Source: Eutrigla gurnardus (Eukaryota > Chordata > Actinopteri > Perciformes > Triglidae). Taken from it: DNA of 64,000 nucleotides. Within the stretch, counting starts at the first letter, position 1. Each line of letters opens with the position of its first letter. Under the pieces are notes generated by a model, which was not told the DNA's origin, searched no databases, and worked only from the letters and a program-made list of their open reading frames with translations. The position numbers and the translations under genes were made by a program. Where the stretch lies: positions 13,205,866 to 13,269,865 of the forward strand of contig OY741264.1 of NCBI GenBank assembly GCA_963514095.1. The letters are read 5' to 3'. Of this stretch, positions 32,188 to 44,777 are shown piece after piece.

Positions 32188-32468
32188 TTACATTTTAGGT
32201 TGCTATTAATTTAACTTAAAAAATCATCTAACTTTTATTTCTTGTTACTGGAATTCTTTGGAATTCTGTTTTTCTGCAGGATGATATTTTGACCACATTG
32301 GACCACGTGAACTTTTATTATGACATCTGATCAAAGGGCCTTTACAATCACACCTGATTTGTAAAATGTGACCCAGATCTCTTGATTCTACCCACACTTT
32401 TATTGGATCTCAATATATACATTTGGAGGAACTTTTTTTTCGGGGAAAATGTATTTTCTCCTGGATGA

Positions 32469-33772
32469 CTGTCGCAATTTTAAACATGTGATTAGCGTTG
32501 TAATTTGAAACAATACAAAAAATGCAACAAACATTGGTAAAGTTTATTAAAACATCATGGTTTAGCTTGAAATAATAATGTTTGTTACATTATTTATGTT
32601 ATTTAAGTTAATTAGGATATAATACTGTTTGGTTTCACACAGAACATGACAGCAGTCTTCTGGGTGATATTCCTATGTTGACTCACTCCGATCACCACCC
32701 AACACCTACTTCCTCCAACTTTGACTAGAAACGTCTCTGTGATGCATCAAAATCAAATGCAGGGCTGCCAAGTTTTCAATGTAGGTTGAAGTTCGATTTG
32801 GTGTCAGTAAAGTCGTTGGAGCAGTTCTTCTGTGAGATTATCCTCTACATGGCTCATGGTCCTCACTCCTCAACCCCTAGGAATTCACAAGTTTATTTGC
32901 ATTTGCATTTATGGATAAAAGTCCAATTCACTTATCATGGTCAAAGATGAATAGGCCTATGTACAGTTGAACAGCATACTTGCTAACCTTCAGACATCGT
33001 GCCATCGAGTTCACTCCAACAGTGTGGAAACCTTAACATTAAGCATCTTTCTAAATGCATCTAATTGTCAATCAGCAAAATTCTGTTTGTCAGTCAAATG
33101 TGTCTGTATGCCAACTGTTTGGTGGTTTATGATGTTGTCCCATAATTTCTATTTGACAATTTCTATTTGATGAGCTTCCTGAGATGGCAGAAATAACATT
33201 GTATGTTTAATTTAGTTAATTGTTGTGACAGAAACAATAACTTTATTCTGGGAGGAAATACGTTTACCTAGATAATAATAATAAATAATAAAAAAAAACT
33301 CACCCGTGCATCACTAACATTATTGGGAGTAATGCATTTTGTTTGATGCAGTTTGAATGCGACAGTTCATGAAATTTAAAAGATTTGTTAATTGAATGCA
33401 TTTTGTGTGAATGGAAAGTAATAGTCCACATTCTCTGTTGCTGTGCTGACTGTTTCAGTTTTGAAAAAGAGAAATGTGACTTAACAAAACGAATTCCAGG
33501 TTGAAATGGGAATTTGAAAAATAACTAACATGTATTATTGTGTCACCTGCACTTTGCACATCACAGTCAATGGATTCCATGTTTTAGGACATAGTGGAGA
33601 AAGACAAACAGTAAGCCTCGTCTATGTCTCACTGTATTCACTTAACATTGATTCTCATGTAGAATAGGAGGTGTATTTCTTGTATTTCTTGTTACAGAGA
33701 AACGCTGAAACAGCTGGAGAAGATGAATGAAATAACCTCTGTAATGTTTTTCTTCCTTTCTCTTTCTTACAC

Positions 33773-33774
<2 letters not shown>
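32469..33774. other. Gene-free AT-rich stretch
   Basis: 32470-32540 (gtcgcaattttaaaca, then a caaaaaatg motif) resembles 26830-26880 and may mark one end of a dispersed repeat. No exon or RNA gene recognised. Confidence 0.5.

Positions 33775-33833
<59 letters not shown>
33775..33833. repeat. (CT)n microsatellite
   Basis: About 29 CT units. Open frames of alternating Arg/Glu or Ser/Leu across it are repeat translations. Confidence 0.97.
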
Positions 33834-33835
<2 letters not shown>

Positions 33836-34022
33836 ATTCTCGCACTGTCACCCTTTGTCTCTCATTCACGCGCTCTCCTTCTGTAACCAGATAGGTCTGT
33901 CCTATACTCCTACAGCTCTTTGATTGTTAGCTACAGGTTTCAGATGCCTGCAGAGTGGCTGCACCTTCCAACAGGCAAATGATTGTGGAAGGATGAAACT
34001 CTAGAGGCCATCAATGGCTGTG

Positions 34023-34056
34023 ACACACACACACACAGACACACAGACACACACAC

Positions 34057-34116
<60 letters not shown>

Positions 34117-34206
34117 AGGCACATATATCTACACACATTCATGAAACGCATACAAGTGTATAAAAATTAAAAAAAACAGACAGAAGTACAAGAATATATA
34201 TATATG

Positions 34207-34262
<56 letters not shown>
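34023..34262. repeat. Two (CA)n microsatellites (34023-34114 and 34208-34262)
   Basis: The first has GACA and GCA interruptions; the second follows a short (AT)n and is pure. They are separated by 93 bp of unique sequence. Confidence 0.97.
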
Positions 34263-34267
<5 letters not shown>

Positions 34268-34559
34268 ATAGCCTACCATAGAATAGGAGTTTTCATTTTG
34301 GTCATTTGACGAGTACAATCAATATTGTTGTTGATTGTTATTAGTTGTTATGATGACAACCATACAAAATATAATCGCACTGACAAGTCTGAACTTATAT
34401 CTGCAATGTGTATACTTGCACTGTGAACATGGTTTAGTTTACTTATATCCTACCCACTTTTTACCAAAACGTGTAAACTTGTGTTTGCCTCAGCGCTTAT
34501 TTTCTCCAATTATACAATAATACAGTGCAAAAAACCCATTGGCTTTTTGTCCACAAACC
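34263..34559. other. Gene-free stretch
   Basis: Nothing recognised apart from AT-rich unique sequence. Confidence 0.5.
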
Positions 34560-34855
34560 AATGGTAAATGGACCTGCATTTCTAGTCTTTTCGACTGCTC
34601 AAGCTGCTTCAGTCCATTTACCCATTCACACACATTCATACACTGATGGCAGAAGAGCCGGGTGCACATCAGGATATAATTCATTCACATACATTCACAC
34701 CCTGATGGCTCAGGCTTCGGGGGCAATTTGCTGTTCAGTATATTGCCGAAGGACACTTCGACATGCAGGCTGGAGGCTTTCGAACCACCTTTCAATCTTC
34801 CAATTGGAGGACGGCTTGCGCTACCTCTGAGCCACAGCCACCCCTGATGCAATGC
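34560..34855 (+). repeat. Common teleost interspersed repeat
   Basis: The order aatggtaaatggacctgcat, tctagtctttt, cattcacacacattcataca, ctgatggca, ggacacttcgacatgcaggc, ctctgagccacagcc is the recurrent layout of a very abundant fish repeat, known to me from memory. The element class is not certain. The 101-aa frame here is a translation of the repeat. Confidence 0.8.
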
Positions 34856-36837
34856 TAACTTCTAGGGTTGGCATACAAATACATGCCATCCCTACAGCAA
34901 TATGACAAAGGTTCAAATAAAAATGTTTGCCTCTCTGACCATCCAGCTATGTATTTGAATGGAAATATTAAAGTTCTATGTTCAGAATATATTGTCAGTG
35001 AGTGTTTGGAGAGGGGGCAAACACTGTGGAGATTATTAAAATATTTGTGTAGTGGCTGACACAGACTAAATACACCGGTGGGTAAACATGAGGGACCAGG
35101 TAAGGCTGACGAGACTAATCACAGACACATGTAAAACACAGGGAATAATAGGGAAACTAAGACAGGAAGTAAAGCAAACAACATGACACAGAAAGAGACT
35201 ACTGTATAGGCTATGTAGTCCTACAGTCTTCTTTATAGTCTTCTATATATTCCTCTACATAGTCCTCTATATAGTCCTCTACAGTCTTCTTTATAGTCTT
35301 CTATATTGACCTCTATATAGTCCTCTACAGTCTTCTTTATAGTCTTCTATATAGACCTCTATATAGTCCTCCACAGTCTTCTTTATAGTCTTCTATATAG
35401 TCCTCTACATAGTCCTCTATATAGTATTCTAAATAGTCATCTACATAGTCAAGAAAGTTGGAAACTCAAAGAAACAAGAAATAAAACCAAACATGATAAA
35501 TATATATCATGTATATATACATATGTTTCATTCTCCCCTCTAAAATTGTTTGATTTCAGTCAAAAAGCATAAAGCAAGTCCAGTCACCTCTGAGAAAGCG
35601 AGAAAGGATTACCACGACCTGGATGACTGAGAACCTTCACATTTATTCTCTTTTTTGTTGTTCGTTAATTGAGTTTGTTCAACTGACGCCACTTTTGATT
35701 ATTGATTCGTCATGTAAATTATATTTTATAGACCAAACGATGAAGTGATAAATAATTTAGCGATGACTCGATAATTAAAATGATTATGAGTTAGATCATG
35801 ATGTCTGCAGTATATCAATTTATTTTTTTCTTGTGAAGACCAGTGCTCTCACAGCTGATGTTAACAGAAACAGTCAACCTGCGTCTCTCTTCTTCTCAGT
35901 ATGTATCAAAGAGTAGCAGCGTGTGATGGATGAGTGGCTGCAGACAGTGATCAAGTAGCTGCTATAAGGAGCTCATTTGAAACTGAATGTTGTCTCATTT
36001 CCCCTGGACTATAGAGGACAAACCCTGGCTGCTCCACAGGGGGCACTGCGTGAGTGGAAGATGGATGAGGTGGTTTTACCCAAATTCTTCACTTGAGAGA
36101 AATTCAGGCAACCATTCGAGGTCAATATAAATGAATTAGATGCGGCATAGGAGGTGCACATTGGACCATAGCAGGGCTGAGTCACCAGAGGGATAGAATC
36201 AGTGTTTTCCACCAGGTTTACTTGAGAGGTTACTTACAGAGTCAGTCAGAGGGAGGCTGCTATCACTCAGTAAGCTAGTTCTCCAGATGACAGACGCCTG
36301 TCCTGAAGGCACTCGAGGGAGCGATCGGTTTGCTTTTGTCTTTCAGCTGACACACTGCAGCTATGTTAATGCCTCTCTACGGCCTCTGCTGTCTCTCACA
36401 GCAGTTTTCCAAAGCTTCTTTTTCACCTGCATATAGTTATTGAGTGTTACCTCCAGAATAGTCAAATCATTGACACAATTCTGTAGTTCTTAAAGAATAC
36501 CTGCTCACTTAAACATGTTTTTAAAGCCGTAAACTGAGTGATGTGATGAAACACATCAATGCTGGTGTTAATATTGACATTTCTTACCATATATATAGAA
36601 ATCATTCATCATTCATGAACAATCATTTCATGGTTGAAAATAGCTCAAAACACCATCAACTGTTTTAAATCTGCTCAAATCTTGTAAGACTGATTCTGAC
36701 ATTGAATCGATTGTTTGAGACTAATCTATGTTGTGAACAAAATTATCTAAATGCCCTTTGATCAGACTCCTCTTCCATAACCACTGTTGAGCATTATGCT
36801 GTGTTCACACCAAACCCAAAGCAAATTTTTCACATGA
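34856..36837. other. Gene-free stretch with a minisatellite
   Basis: Only the minisatellite at 35215-35452 stands out. No exon recognised; the short frames (63-67 aa) have no family features. Confidence 0.5.
35215..35452. repeat. 46-bp higher-order minisatellite built from a 15-16 bp subunit
   Basis: The region is made of variants of tatagtcttctatatagtcc. A 46-bp higher-order unit beginning ctctacagtcttctttatag recurs about three times in the centre, with simpler subunits at both ends. Confidence 0.88.
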
Positions 36838-37190
36838 GGATCCATCCATCGTCCACCGTTTATCCTGTATTCAGGGTTGAGGGGGGGCTGGAGCTGATCC
36901 CAGCTGTCATTGGGCGAAGGCAGGGTACACCGCTGGACAGGTAACCAGTCTATTACAGGACTGAGATGTAGAGACCGACAACCATTCACACTCACATTCA
37001 CACCTACGGGCAATTTAGAGCCATCCATTAACCTATCCCCATCCTGCATGTCTTTGGACTGTGGGAGGAAGCCAGAGAACACGGAGAGAACACGGGGGAG
37101 AACATGCAAACTCCACACAGAAGGAATCGAACCTGGGACCCTCTCGCTGTGAGGCGATAGTGCTACCAACTACACCACCGTGCAGCTCCC
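36838..37190 (+). repeat. Common teleost interspersed repeat (PRE-TSS independent), near full unit
   Basis: The order is catccatcgtccaccgttta, ggctggagctgatcccagct, accattcacactcacattca, cacctacgggcaatttagag, atgtctttggactgtgggag, catgcaaactccacacagaa and gtgaggcgatagtgctacca. This is a highly abundant fish repeat, recognised from memory; class not asserted. Shorter relatives are at 43125-43315, 3895-4035 and 6310-6425. Confidence 0.85.
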
Positions 37191-38051
37191 GCATGAGGAT
37201 GTTCTTGGCAATATAATGCAAATAGACACGTTGGATGAAGGACGGCGGGATAGACATGAATGAAGTGGCGTGAATGAGGTGGATACGTACATTCACATAT
37301 TCACACTGGTTGAACTTGAATGATATTTCAACTTCAATGAGAAATTTGTGTGACTGTCTCGCAAAGTAGATTTTTCAGGCTGTGGCCAGCCAATCCTTCC
37401 TCTTTGGTTTGATTACACACAGACACACTCCTGGCAAATATTAATTTATTATTCAGATTGGTCAGCTGGTGATATTAGTAATAATCCAAGTCAAATATTT
37501 TTTTAAGAATATTGAATTATAGTGTATTTTTCAAAAATCGGTTAGTGGTTTATGATCAACACTGGCATCTAAAGGGTTCATTTTTAATTATTATAATTAT
37601 TAAATCATGATATAAATTAAACAAGAACCCTTTCATGAAAACAATAAAAAAAAACATTTTGGAAAAAGATTGATCTTTCATAATTTTAATGCAGTTTAAA
37701 GTTCAAAATACAAATCTTGTAGTTAACGGTACCAACGTTAAGTTTTTTTTAACAAGGCATAAGGGTTAACCTGTAAATCAACAAAGTGAACAACAACCGA
37801 ACACTTTGGTTTAAACCAAAGAGAGAGGTTGCAGGTGTAATCACTGCTGGTAAAAACACTGCTTTTGTCCTGACTGTGTGTGAGAGATTTCCTTCACACA
37901 CTGAGGTGAAGGACTTGACAATGTGTGTGTGTTATGTGAACATGGTATGAGATGAATCATGATCAGACATTTGTTAGACAGAAGCCACAGTCATGTTAAC
38001 AAGGTCTACATGCACCATGCAGCATGGTGGGCTGTCTAATGAAAAGCAGAC
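37191..38051. other. Gene-free AT-rich stretch
   Basis: No exon or recognisable repeat. Confidence 0.5.
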
Positions 38052-38064
38052 TGTGTGTGTGTGT

Positions 38065-38137
<73 letters not shown>

Positions 38138-38140
38138 CGT
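38052..38140. repeat. (TG)n microsatellite
   Basis: About 44 TG units with ACG and CG interruptions near the ends. Confidence 0.97.
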
Positions 38141-39437
38141 GTATGCTTGGTGAGCTGCATACCTCCAGTGAGAAGGTGTGACACTATTATGCTTATTATT
38201 CCCCAATAAACACAAGGCACTTCCTGTTTACAGACTCCATCCAAACAGGAAACTTTGAATAGAAGCTGATGTTGTCAGACGTTACATTTGGATTTTTTAA
38301 TTGTCAGAGCAAACTTCCAGTCTTTGGTATAATATAAATGTGTGATGAAAATATTACATACATTCATGGCCTTTTTGAAAAAGCTGGGCATGATTGCACA
38401 GCCCTTACCTGATTTCCAAACACATTCTCTTGGTCAGTAGCCCTAAGCTTCAAACTATGATGTTCCTCTAGCATTTTAGATGTGTCAATTTCCAACCATT
38501 ACATGCACATGTCTTCACAGGAAGTTTGTTTAGGCAACAAAAGCGCTTAGTTAGGTTCAGGAAAAGAGGGTGGATGACGCTGACCTTGACAAACGACTAA
38601 TGTGACTGCTGTGTGACTACCAACTTGTCACAAAATGTCAATGTTTACTTTTATAAATAGCTATTTTCAGTTTGTCTGTATACAGTATACTGTATCTGTT
38701 CCTATTCCATGAACCATACATTGATAAATAACGTATTTTTAAGAAGATATTATGAAAACTATTGAGCCGATTTGATGCCTTAAATGTCTACAACCGATGA
38801 TGATAAATTCATCAGCTGATTACAGCCGACGAAGTGTCTGGGCTTCAAACAGCGCTTTGATTTCTCTTCTTTTACAACTGAAGGTTTGAATGTTTGGTGG
38901 ATCCATAAGTAATGTATAGTAACGTGTAAGAGAAATTGTTATATAATTTCTACAATATTACTACAATTCACCACCTCACCATCTCTGCTTTCACTTCCCC
39001 GTGTCTTTATAATGGTCAGAGTTTAGGTATAGGTGCGCACAGTCTCCCTTCAAGTTTGTTTTTATGGTTCACAACTGTTGCGTACGCCTCTTTCAGGGCC
39101 CTTCTGTGCGTACGCAACGGTTATGAGACCCCAGAGATCTGCTCAGCGGATCACCCAACAAGTGGAGTGAGAAAATCAAAGGCTCCAAATACAGGGAACC
39201 AGGTCAAAGGCATTGCCATGCTACTCGTGCTACACTATGTGTGTGTGTGTGTATGTGTGTGTCCAGGCCAATCATTGCTTTTACAAAGCAGCTATGTGCA
39301 CCAGATCTTCCTGACTACTTCCTGTGGGTGATTAGAGTGACCAGCCACAGCCTAAACTGCTGTGTCTGGGTGTGTGTGATTAGGGGGGGCTATTTAAGGC
39401 CTGAGGCTATTCAAAGTGCCAAGCCAGGCCGAGTGTA

Positions 39438-39441
<4 letters not shown>
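38141..39441. other. Gene-free stretch with an inverted repeat
   Basis: 38530-38570 (tttaggcaacaaaagcgctt, agttaggttcagg) resembles the dispersed repeat at 7780-7930. 39074-39121 is an inverted repeat (see findings). The 131-aa plus frame at 38936-39331 has no domain and ends in (GT)n. Confidence 0.5.

Positions 39442-39486
<45 letters not shown>
39442..39486. repeat. (TG)n microsatellite
   Basis: About 22 TG units. A 154-aa open frame (39241-39705) crosses it but has no recognisable domain. Confidence 0.96.
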
Positions 39487-39487
<1 letters not shown>

Positions 39488-41339
39488 CCATCATCTCAGC
39501 CTTATTCCTCCAGTCTTTTCTTCCTTTTCCTTTGGTGAAACACTACGTTTGCTCTTCCACTGGCCTACACAACAAAACAATCACTGTGGGAACATCCCAC
39601 GTCTCTTTTATCATATTTCCTTGCTCCTCACTTGAACCGGAAGTTGTACTTGTCTGGTGTCTTGCGGACTGTCCTAAAGCTCTTATTTCTGCTCAGAGGA
39701 CCTAGAGATCTCCGAGGAGACATGAGAAGGATACAGGCTTCATGGAAGTGTTTCCCTTCATTGGATACCAGTTATTGATTGGACACTGCAGCTGATTGAA
39801 TTGATGTGATTCATCTCAGCATCACTGGAGTTTCATACCCAATTGAAGACATAGCTGTTTAACTCAAATGTAACACTACAAGTTTCATATTTTATTTATT
39901 TTCTGATCCACCATCAGTCACAAGAGGCTGATAATTCCTCAGCTTTAATCTAATCATTTACATTTTCCCTGAAACATTTATACTAAAATTGATTTAATGT
40001 TCAAAAGACAGTCATAATCTGGGTCATTAAATAATGCATTCAAAATCAGAATATGTCTTTATTAGTAATAGTGAACATGTGTTCAGACACAAACTCCATT
40101 AAAATTCTCTACAGCTGTTAGAAGTGAGTGACAGATCACCCAGCTCTGATCAGAAACAGACGTCACCTCATGTGAAGCTTCTCCTTCTTTCCTCGCTTGT
40201 GGCCTGGATTCCTTGCATCTCTCCATGAATCCCTGATGGGATAGACTAAGATGCAAGGAAAAGACTCAAGTCAAGGACACAAGGATGCACCCTGTATAGA
40301 AAAAAAATGTACCACACCAACACAGCATGCCACCTCTTGTAGACACCAACAAAAGTTCATCAATCACGGCTAAAATAAATACTAGCAGCCATTTTTCTTC
40401 CTGCCATGAGGGCTTTGGCAAAAGCCTGGTCTTTGGTCACTAGAGAAAAGAGAAACGCAGGAGAAAGCTTCCTGTTATGTTTGCCTCCTTCCCACAGTAG
40501 GGACTACCGTTTGTGCTCAGGGCTTTGCTGACAACTCGATGAAGCAACAGGAAAATGCTTTATTTCTGGGAAAGTATGGAGTATTTTGGAGATTTCTTGG
40601 GGTTCCATGAGAAACCCCAGGATTTGATGTGGGGCTGAGTATGTGGCTGAAGGGGAGGTAGAAAGTAAGTATGCAGGCTAAAGATTTGGTTGGCAGCAGA
40701 CAGACCTGAAGGTGAAAGGGGCCCAGAGAAGAATTAAGGCACGCGCAGGTTCAACGAGAAGATTCAAATACTAGGTCAAAGTCACAAGATCTTGAAGATG
40801 GAGCTGTGATGGGGTGATGATAAGCAGGTATATCTCGCCAGGTGCTGATCAAAAAAGGGAGTAGCCATGCCCACAGGGCAAGCAGCAGGGAGAGGAAAAA
40901 ATTGTAAGTGACGGATTTTAGGGTGGGAAACATGGACGGGTTGATGACTATTTAAAAAGGACCAATGTAAGTGGGGACAGTCATATTATATGTCTATTAG
41001 CTTGCATTCACACAGTCGGCGAGTTTTTGCCAGCTGTCCTTCCTGAATTTGGCAGATCAAACTGTTGCTTTTTGCCTCTATTATATGTTTAAATTCTTCG
41101 TTTTTCTGTAAGATGTTTTGCTCCTCGTACATTAAATATGCCGCTCTGCTGCCCGTAGACTGATACATATGCTGCAAACCCTGCCTCTTTTATGTGCACG
41201 CGCTCATAACTCATAAAAGGGAAACCCTGGGTTGATTCACCGAGTTGATAACCAGCGTCGTGTGACCGCTTATCTCTGAATTGCTTTGTTAGGGTTACTT
41301 TAGCTGGATAACAGAAAGATACCCTGGGTATGTTTAACT
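39487..41339. other. Gene-free stretch leading into the gypsy relic
   Basis: 40838-40905 (caggtgctgatcaaaaaagg, gcaagcagcagggagagg) recurs at 41848-41915, both near the gypsy relic and probably part of the same retrotransposon or of its rearranged copy. No host exon recognised. Confidence 0.45.
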
Positions 41340-41760
41340 TGCTTTGTAGTACAGGCCTCAGATCTTTCTCCAGCAAAACAGGTGGTTCTGGACAGAAGGG
41401 ACAGCTATATTACTATCAGAGGAAACAGAGGAGGTAGGTAACACAGAGAACCATCGAAAGGGGTCATACCGTTGGCAGCATTGGTCAAGGATTTGTGTGT
41501 GTATTCTACCCAGGGAAGCTGTGTGCTCCATTAGGAGGGGTCCTATGCTACCACACAGCGAAGGGCTGATTCTAGGTCTTGATTGGCTTGCTCCGTCTGT
41601 CCATTAGTCTGAGGATGATAACATGTGGACAAGCTCACTGAAGCCCTGAGAGAATTACAGAACGCCTTCCATGCCTAGGGGATGAACTGAGGTCCATGGT
41701 CCGAGACCACATCCGAGGGTATCCCGTGGAGGCATACACATTACATTCATTACATATATA
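41340..41760 (-). pseudogene. Ty3/gypsy-type integrase relic
   Basis: Reading the minus strand from about 41725 down, three frames together give the integrase core hallmarks VSDHGPQF, HPQTNGQTEQANQDLE, LPWVEYTH and TPF, then PPLFP and a short C-terminal part. This order is that of fish Ty3/gypsy pol integrase. Stops and frameshifts are present. No complete gag, protease or reverse transcriptase and no clear LTRs were found. It is the remains of an LTR retrotransposon, not a host gene. Confidence 0.75.
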
Positions 41761-43367
41761 TTCTGGACAAGTAAGTCCGCAGTTTCAGCAGCTGAGGCCA
41801 GTAGTGGGGGATTTTGTGGGTTCCGAGAGGTCCGGGCTGTGTCTCGTCAGGTGCCGATCAGGAGAAAGAGTAGTGAAGCCCATGGGACAAGCAGCAGGGA
41901 AAGGAAAAAAGGGATAGAGAGGAAACAGGGGAAAGAGGAGCACAGGAGAAATCTGACCACAGAGATTGCAGATCATAACAGAAGGGTCCCTTTGAGTCTC
42001 TGGAGTGCGCTTCTCTGATGGCATTGTTGTTTGTGACAGCTTTGCTCCTGACACCGACTTCAGAGAGTGTGTGAAGTAAATGCCCTGTTCGTGCACCACA
42101 GTTGCTTTCTGCTTCGTGAGGACCACAGTATCTACATTCAGGCCAAATCCCTCCTTCCCAAGAACTTAAGGATTTCCTCCAGGTCAAGGGTTAAGTAGCT
42201 GCTTTTTGTTCCCCATCCCATGCAGGAGAGAAGCAGGAGGCAAGGTTACAAGCTTAAAGTCTGCTTTGCCCAGTTCATGCATTGACATGTCATGTGTAAC
42301 TCATGGCCTGCATTGGACACACTGAACAGCTAATAATGTGATTATTATACTAAGTATATTTATAGTAAAGCCATATCCAAGAAATATTTTGCAGGATGGC
42401 TTGTGAATATCTCTTCAAGTAAGTGAGAAGAAACCTTTCCACTGGGCTCAGTTCACACTCTAGACACGACAGTGTTGGTGGCTTTCTTTGGTGGGGTGAG
42501 CATCGAGGACATATTTAGGACGGAGATGTTGTACTATTCTTCTCTGAAGTAATTATGGTGTCATGCTTGGTTGAACACATGAAAAGTGACGGCAGCAGTC
42601 ACCACATAGTCTATTTTGCACAGTCTTGCCAGTTTTGTCAACGACATGTAAATCAGGGGTGCCAGCCAAACAACAGAAGAAGAGCATCCATACTTTAACA
42701 GTTTGGTGGACTGGTGTACAGTAACAACTTAGCTAGCATTAGCTAACAGCTTTCTATAAGTTAACAAATCACATGCATTATTCATTTATGAGCTCTGTTT
42801 GAGTCAAAGGTTGATCTCTCACCTGCACAGTCAGTGGCTGAACTGATCAGGGATCAGATGAATTTGACCTTACATATGACACCTTAGGTACCCTAGCATC
42901 AGTTGTGGATGCAAATATCACATTCTGCTGGTTACATACACTGTCTTTTCAAAATAAAATGACGGGTTCACAGGAAACAGCTGAGTTAGATTTAGGAAAT
43001 AAAAGTAATTTGGGTTGAAATATCATCCTCAAGATGGCCGTAGAGTAAATCAACTTGAGCTGAGGTCTGTTGTCTTCTTTTTCTGAGGCAGTAGCGTTCT
43101 AAGACTCACTATCCAAAAAAAACATCCATCCATCGTCTACCGCCTATCCTGTATTAAAGGTCGTGGGGGGGTACACCTTGGACAAGATGCCAGTCTATCG
43201 CAGGGATGCCATGTTAAGACAGACAACCATTCACACTCACATTCACACCTACAGGCATTTTAGAATCATCAATTAACCTATCCCCATCCTGCATGTATTT
43301 GGACTGTGGGCTCTGTTCAGAGCTCTTTATCCACACTTGGTGAACATGTTGCACACCTTAGGGTAAA
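41761..43367. other. Gene-free stretch with repeat fragments
   Basis: 41848-41915 is the partner of 40838-40905. 43125-43315 is a shortened copy of the 36838-37190 repeat family (attcacacctacaggcattt, tccccatcctgcatgtattt). The 113- and 109-aa minus frames at 41785-42187 have no recognisable domain. Confidence 0.5.
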
Positions 43368-43404
43368 TTAAAGTCGCAGTTGGTAACATTTGTTTGATCA
43401 TATT

Positions 43405-44390
43405 CAGTGTTGGGCAAGTTACTTCAAAAGCGTAATGCATTATTTATTACTTGTTACTGTCATTTCAAAGTAATTAGTTACATTACAATATTACTGTCTT
43501 TGAATTGTAAGGCATTACACTACTTTTACATTACTTTTGCATTACTTTTCGCCAAAATAAAAGGAAATATGGATTTTTTGTTCTCAATAGATCTTCTTGT
43601 GTTCAATGCAGCTCATTACACAGCAGGATGTGATGTTTTTCGCTTCAAAATAAAAGAACGAAAAACGGAAAATGACTCGTATTCCGTTATTCGTTTAAAA
43701 AACAGAAAACGAGAAACGGAAAACGACTGATATGAGATATTGTGTTCATGAATGGGATTCGGGGATGAAATAACAGTGCCATTTTTCATTCCAGATTTGC
43801 CGTTCGTCTTTTTTAATGACCTTGAAGGCGCTGTATGCTGCGAAATTACCTGAAAGCCTACCTGAGACATTTAGGGGGAGCTCGAAAACACTGTTCATTA
43901 ACGCTCTGACAGCGTCTGACGCTCGCGTTTTGAAATAAACCTACTGTTTTAAACTCGCACCAAAAGCGTTATGACGCGGACATAAAAGCGGTTCAAAACC
44001 GACAGGGAGAATCGGAGCCTCCGCCTTTTCGCCGCCGCCCCTCAGCTGTTGATCCTCGGTGTGCCGGGTCGGTTGCGCTCTGACCCGCTCCGTGAGTCGG
44101 TGTCCAGCTCATGGAGCCTGCTAACAACAGCGCTTAATTAACATAGTGTAGAGTTACACGGACCGGCTTTCACACTTTTCCAAATGTGGAGCGTATGCCC
44201 ATCTCCCGATCGCGAATGTAGAGTCAATTGATTTTGGGTTTAAAATGCATTGTAACGCGTGTTACTGAGATTTGTACCGAGTAAAATATTACCAGTTTTT
44301 TTTTTGTAATGCCTTACATTACCGCGTTACAGCAAAACGTAATGCATTACAGTAATGCATTACTTTTGTAACGCGTTACTCCCAACACTG
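43405..44390. mobile_element. Non-autonomous hAT-type element with 8-bp target-site duplication
   Basis: The element starts CAGTGTTGGG and ends CCCAACACTG, with GTAATGCATTA-type sequence in both ends. The direct flanks ATCATATT (43397-43404 and 44391-44398) are identical, giving an 8-bp target duplication, and CAG-starting termini are typical of hAT. At 986 bp it lacks transposase; its 107-aa frame (43407-43730) starts in the terminal repeat and has no domain. Confidence 0.85.
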
Positions 44391-44777
44391 ATCATATTCA
44401 CTGAAACTGACACTATGCTCCGATAGAACAACATAAATCATCCGGTTTTAGAAAAAAAACGTGCCTCTACGTGCACCTAGAGCTTGCTGTTTGTTTTGCA
44501 AAAATCCACCGCGCCCGTATCATCCTGTCCGCTCAGTGCAGTTCACAGTTCGTGCACACATCACAGATCCCACCTCCCCCCTCACGCATGTTACAATATC
44601 ACAGGCACATGCCTCAAGCTAGGCATACCCTAAATGACGTTAGCAGTTGCTATCTATGAGTAAGTTAGCCAGCCTACCTCTGTGTAGTGTGTACTCCATG
44701 CCATTTATCGATGAGAGACGACACGTTCACAGGAATCTCGTGCACGTGCACTGACTAGCACTCGATGGGAGGAAGTT

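Larger units (their letters stand above)
29579..32468. repeat. 1.45-kb tandem duplication (29579-31013 and 31017-32468)
   Basis: The two units are direct, adjacent and almost identical over their whole length at a spacing of 1455 bp. Visible differences are a 17-bp deletion in copy 1 (near 29656) and scattered single bases (cccgcg/cccacg; tttgtttc/tttatttc). The junction is at about 31014-31017 (gatgacacagcc). Each unit carries block B, one 525-bp inverted-repeat element and an hAT-like frame fragment. The near identity implies a recent event or an assembly artefact. Confidence 0.95.

Noticed and set aside
37993..38244. Frames of alternating Cys/Val or Thr/His, and Arg/Glu or Ser/Leu elsewhere
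   Set aside because: Translations of dinucleotide microsatellites.
38936..39705. 131-aa and 154-aa plus frames as genes
   Set aside because: Both run through (GT)n tracts and have no recognisable domain or conserved pattern.
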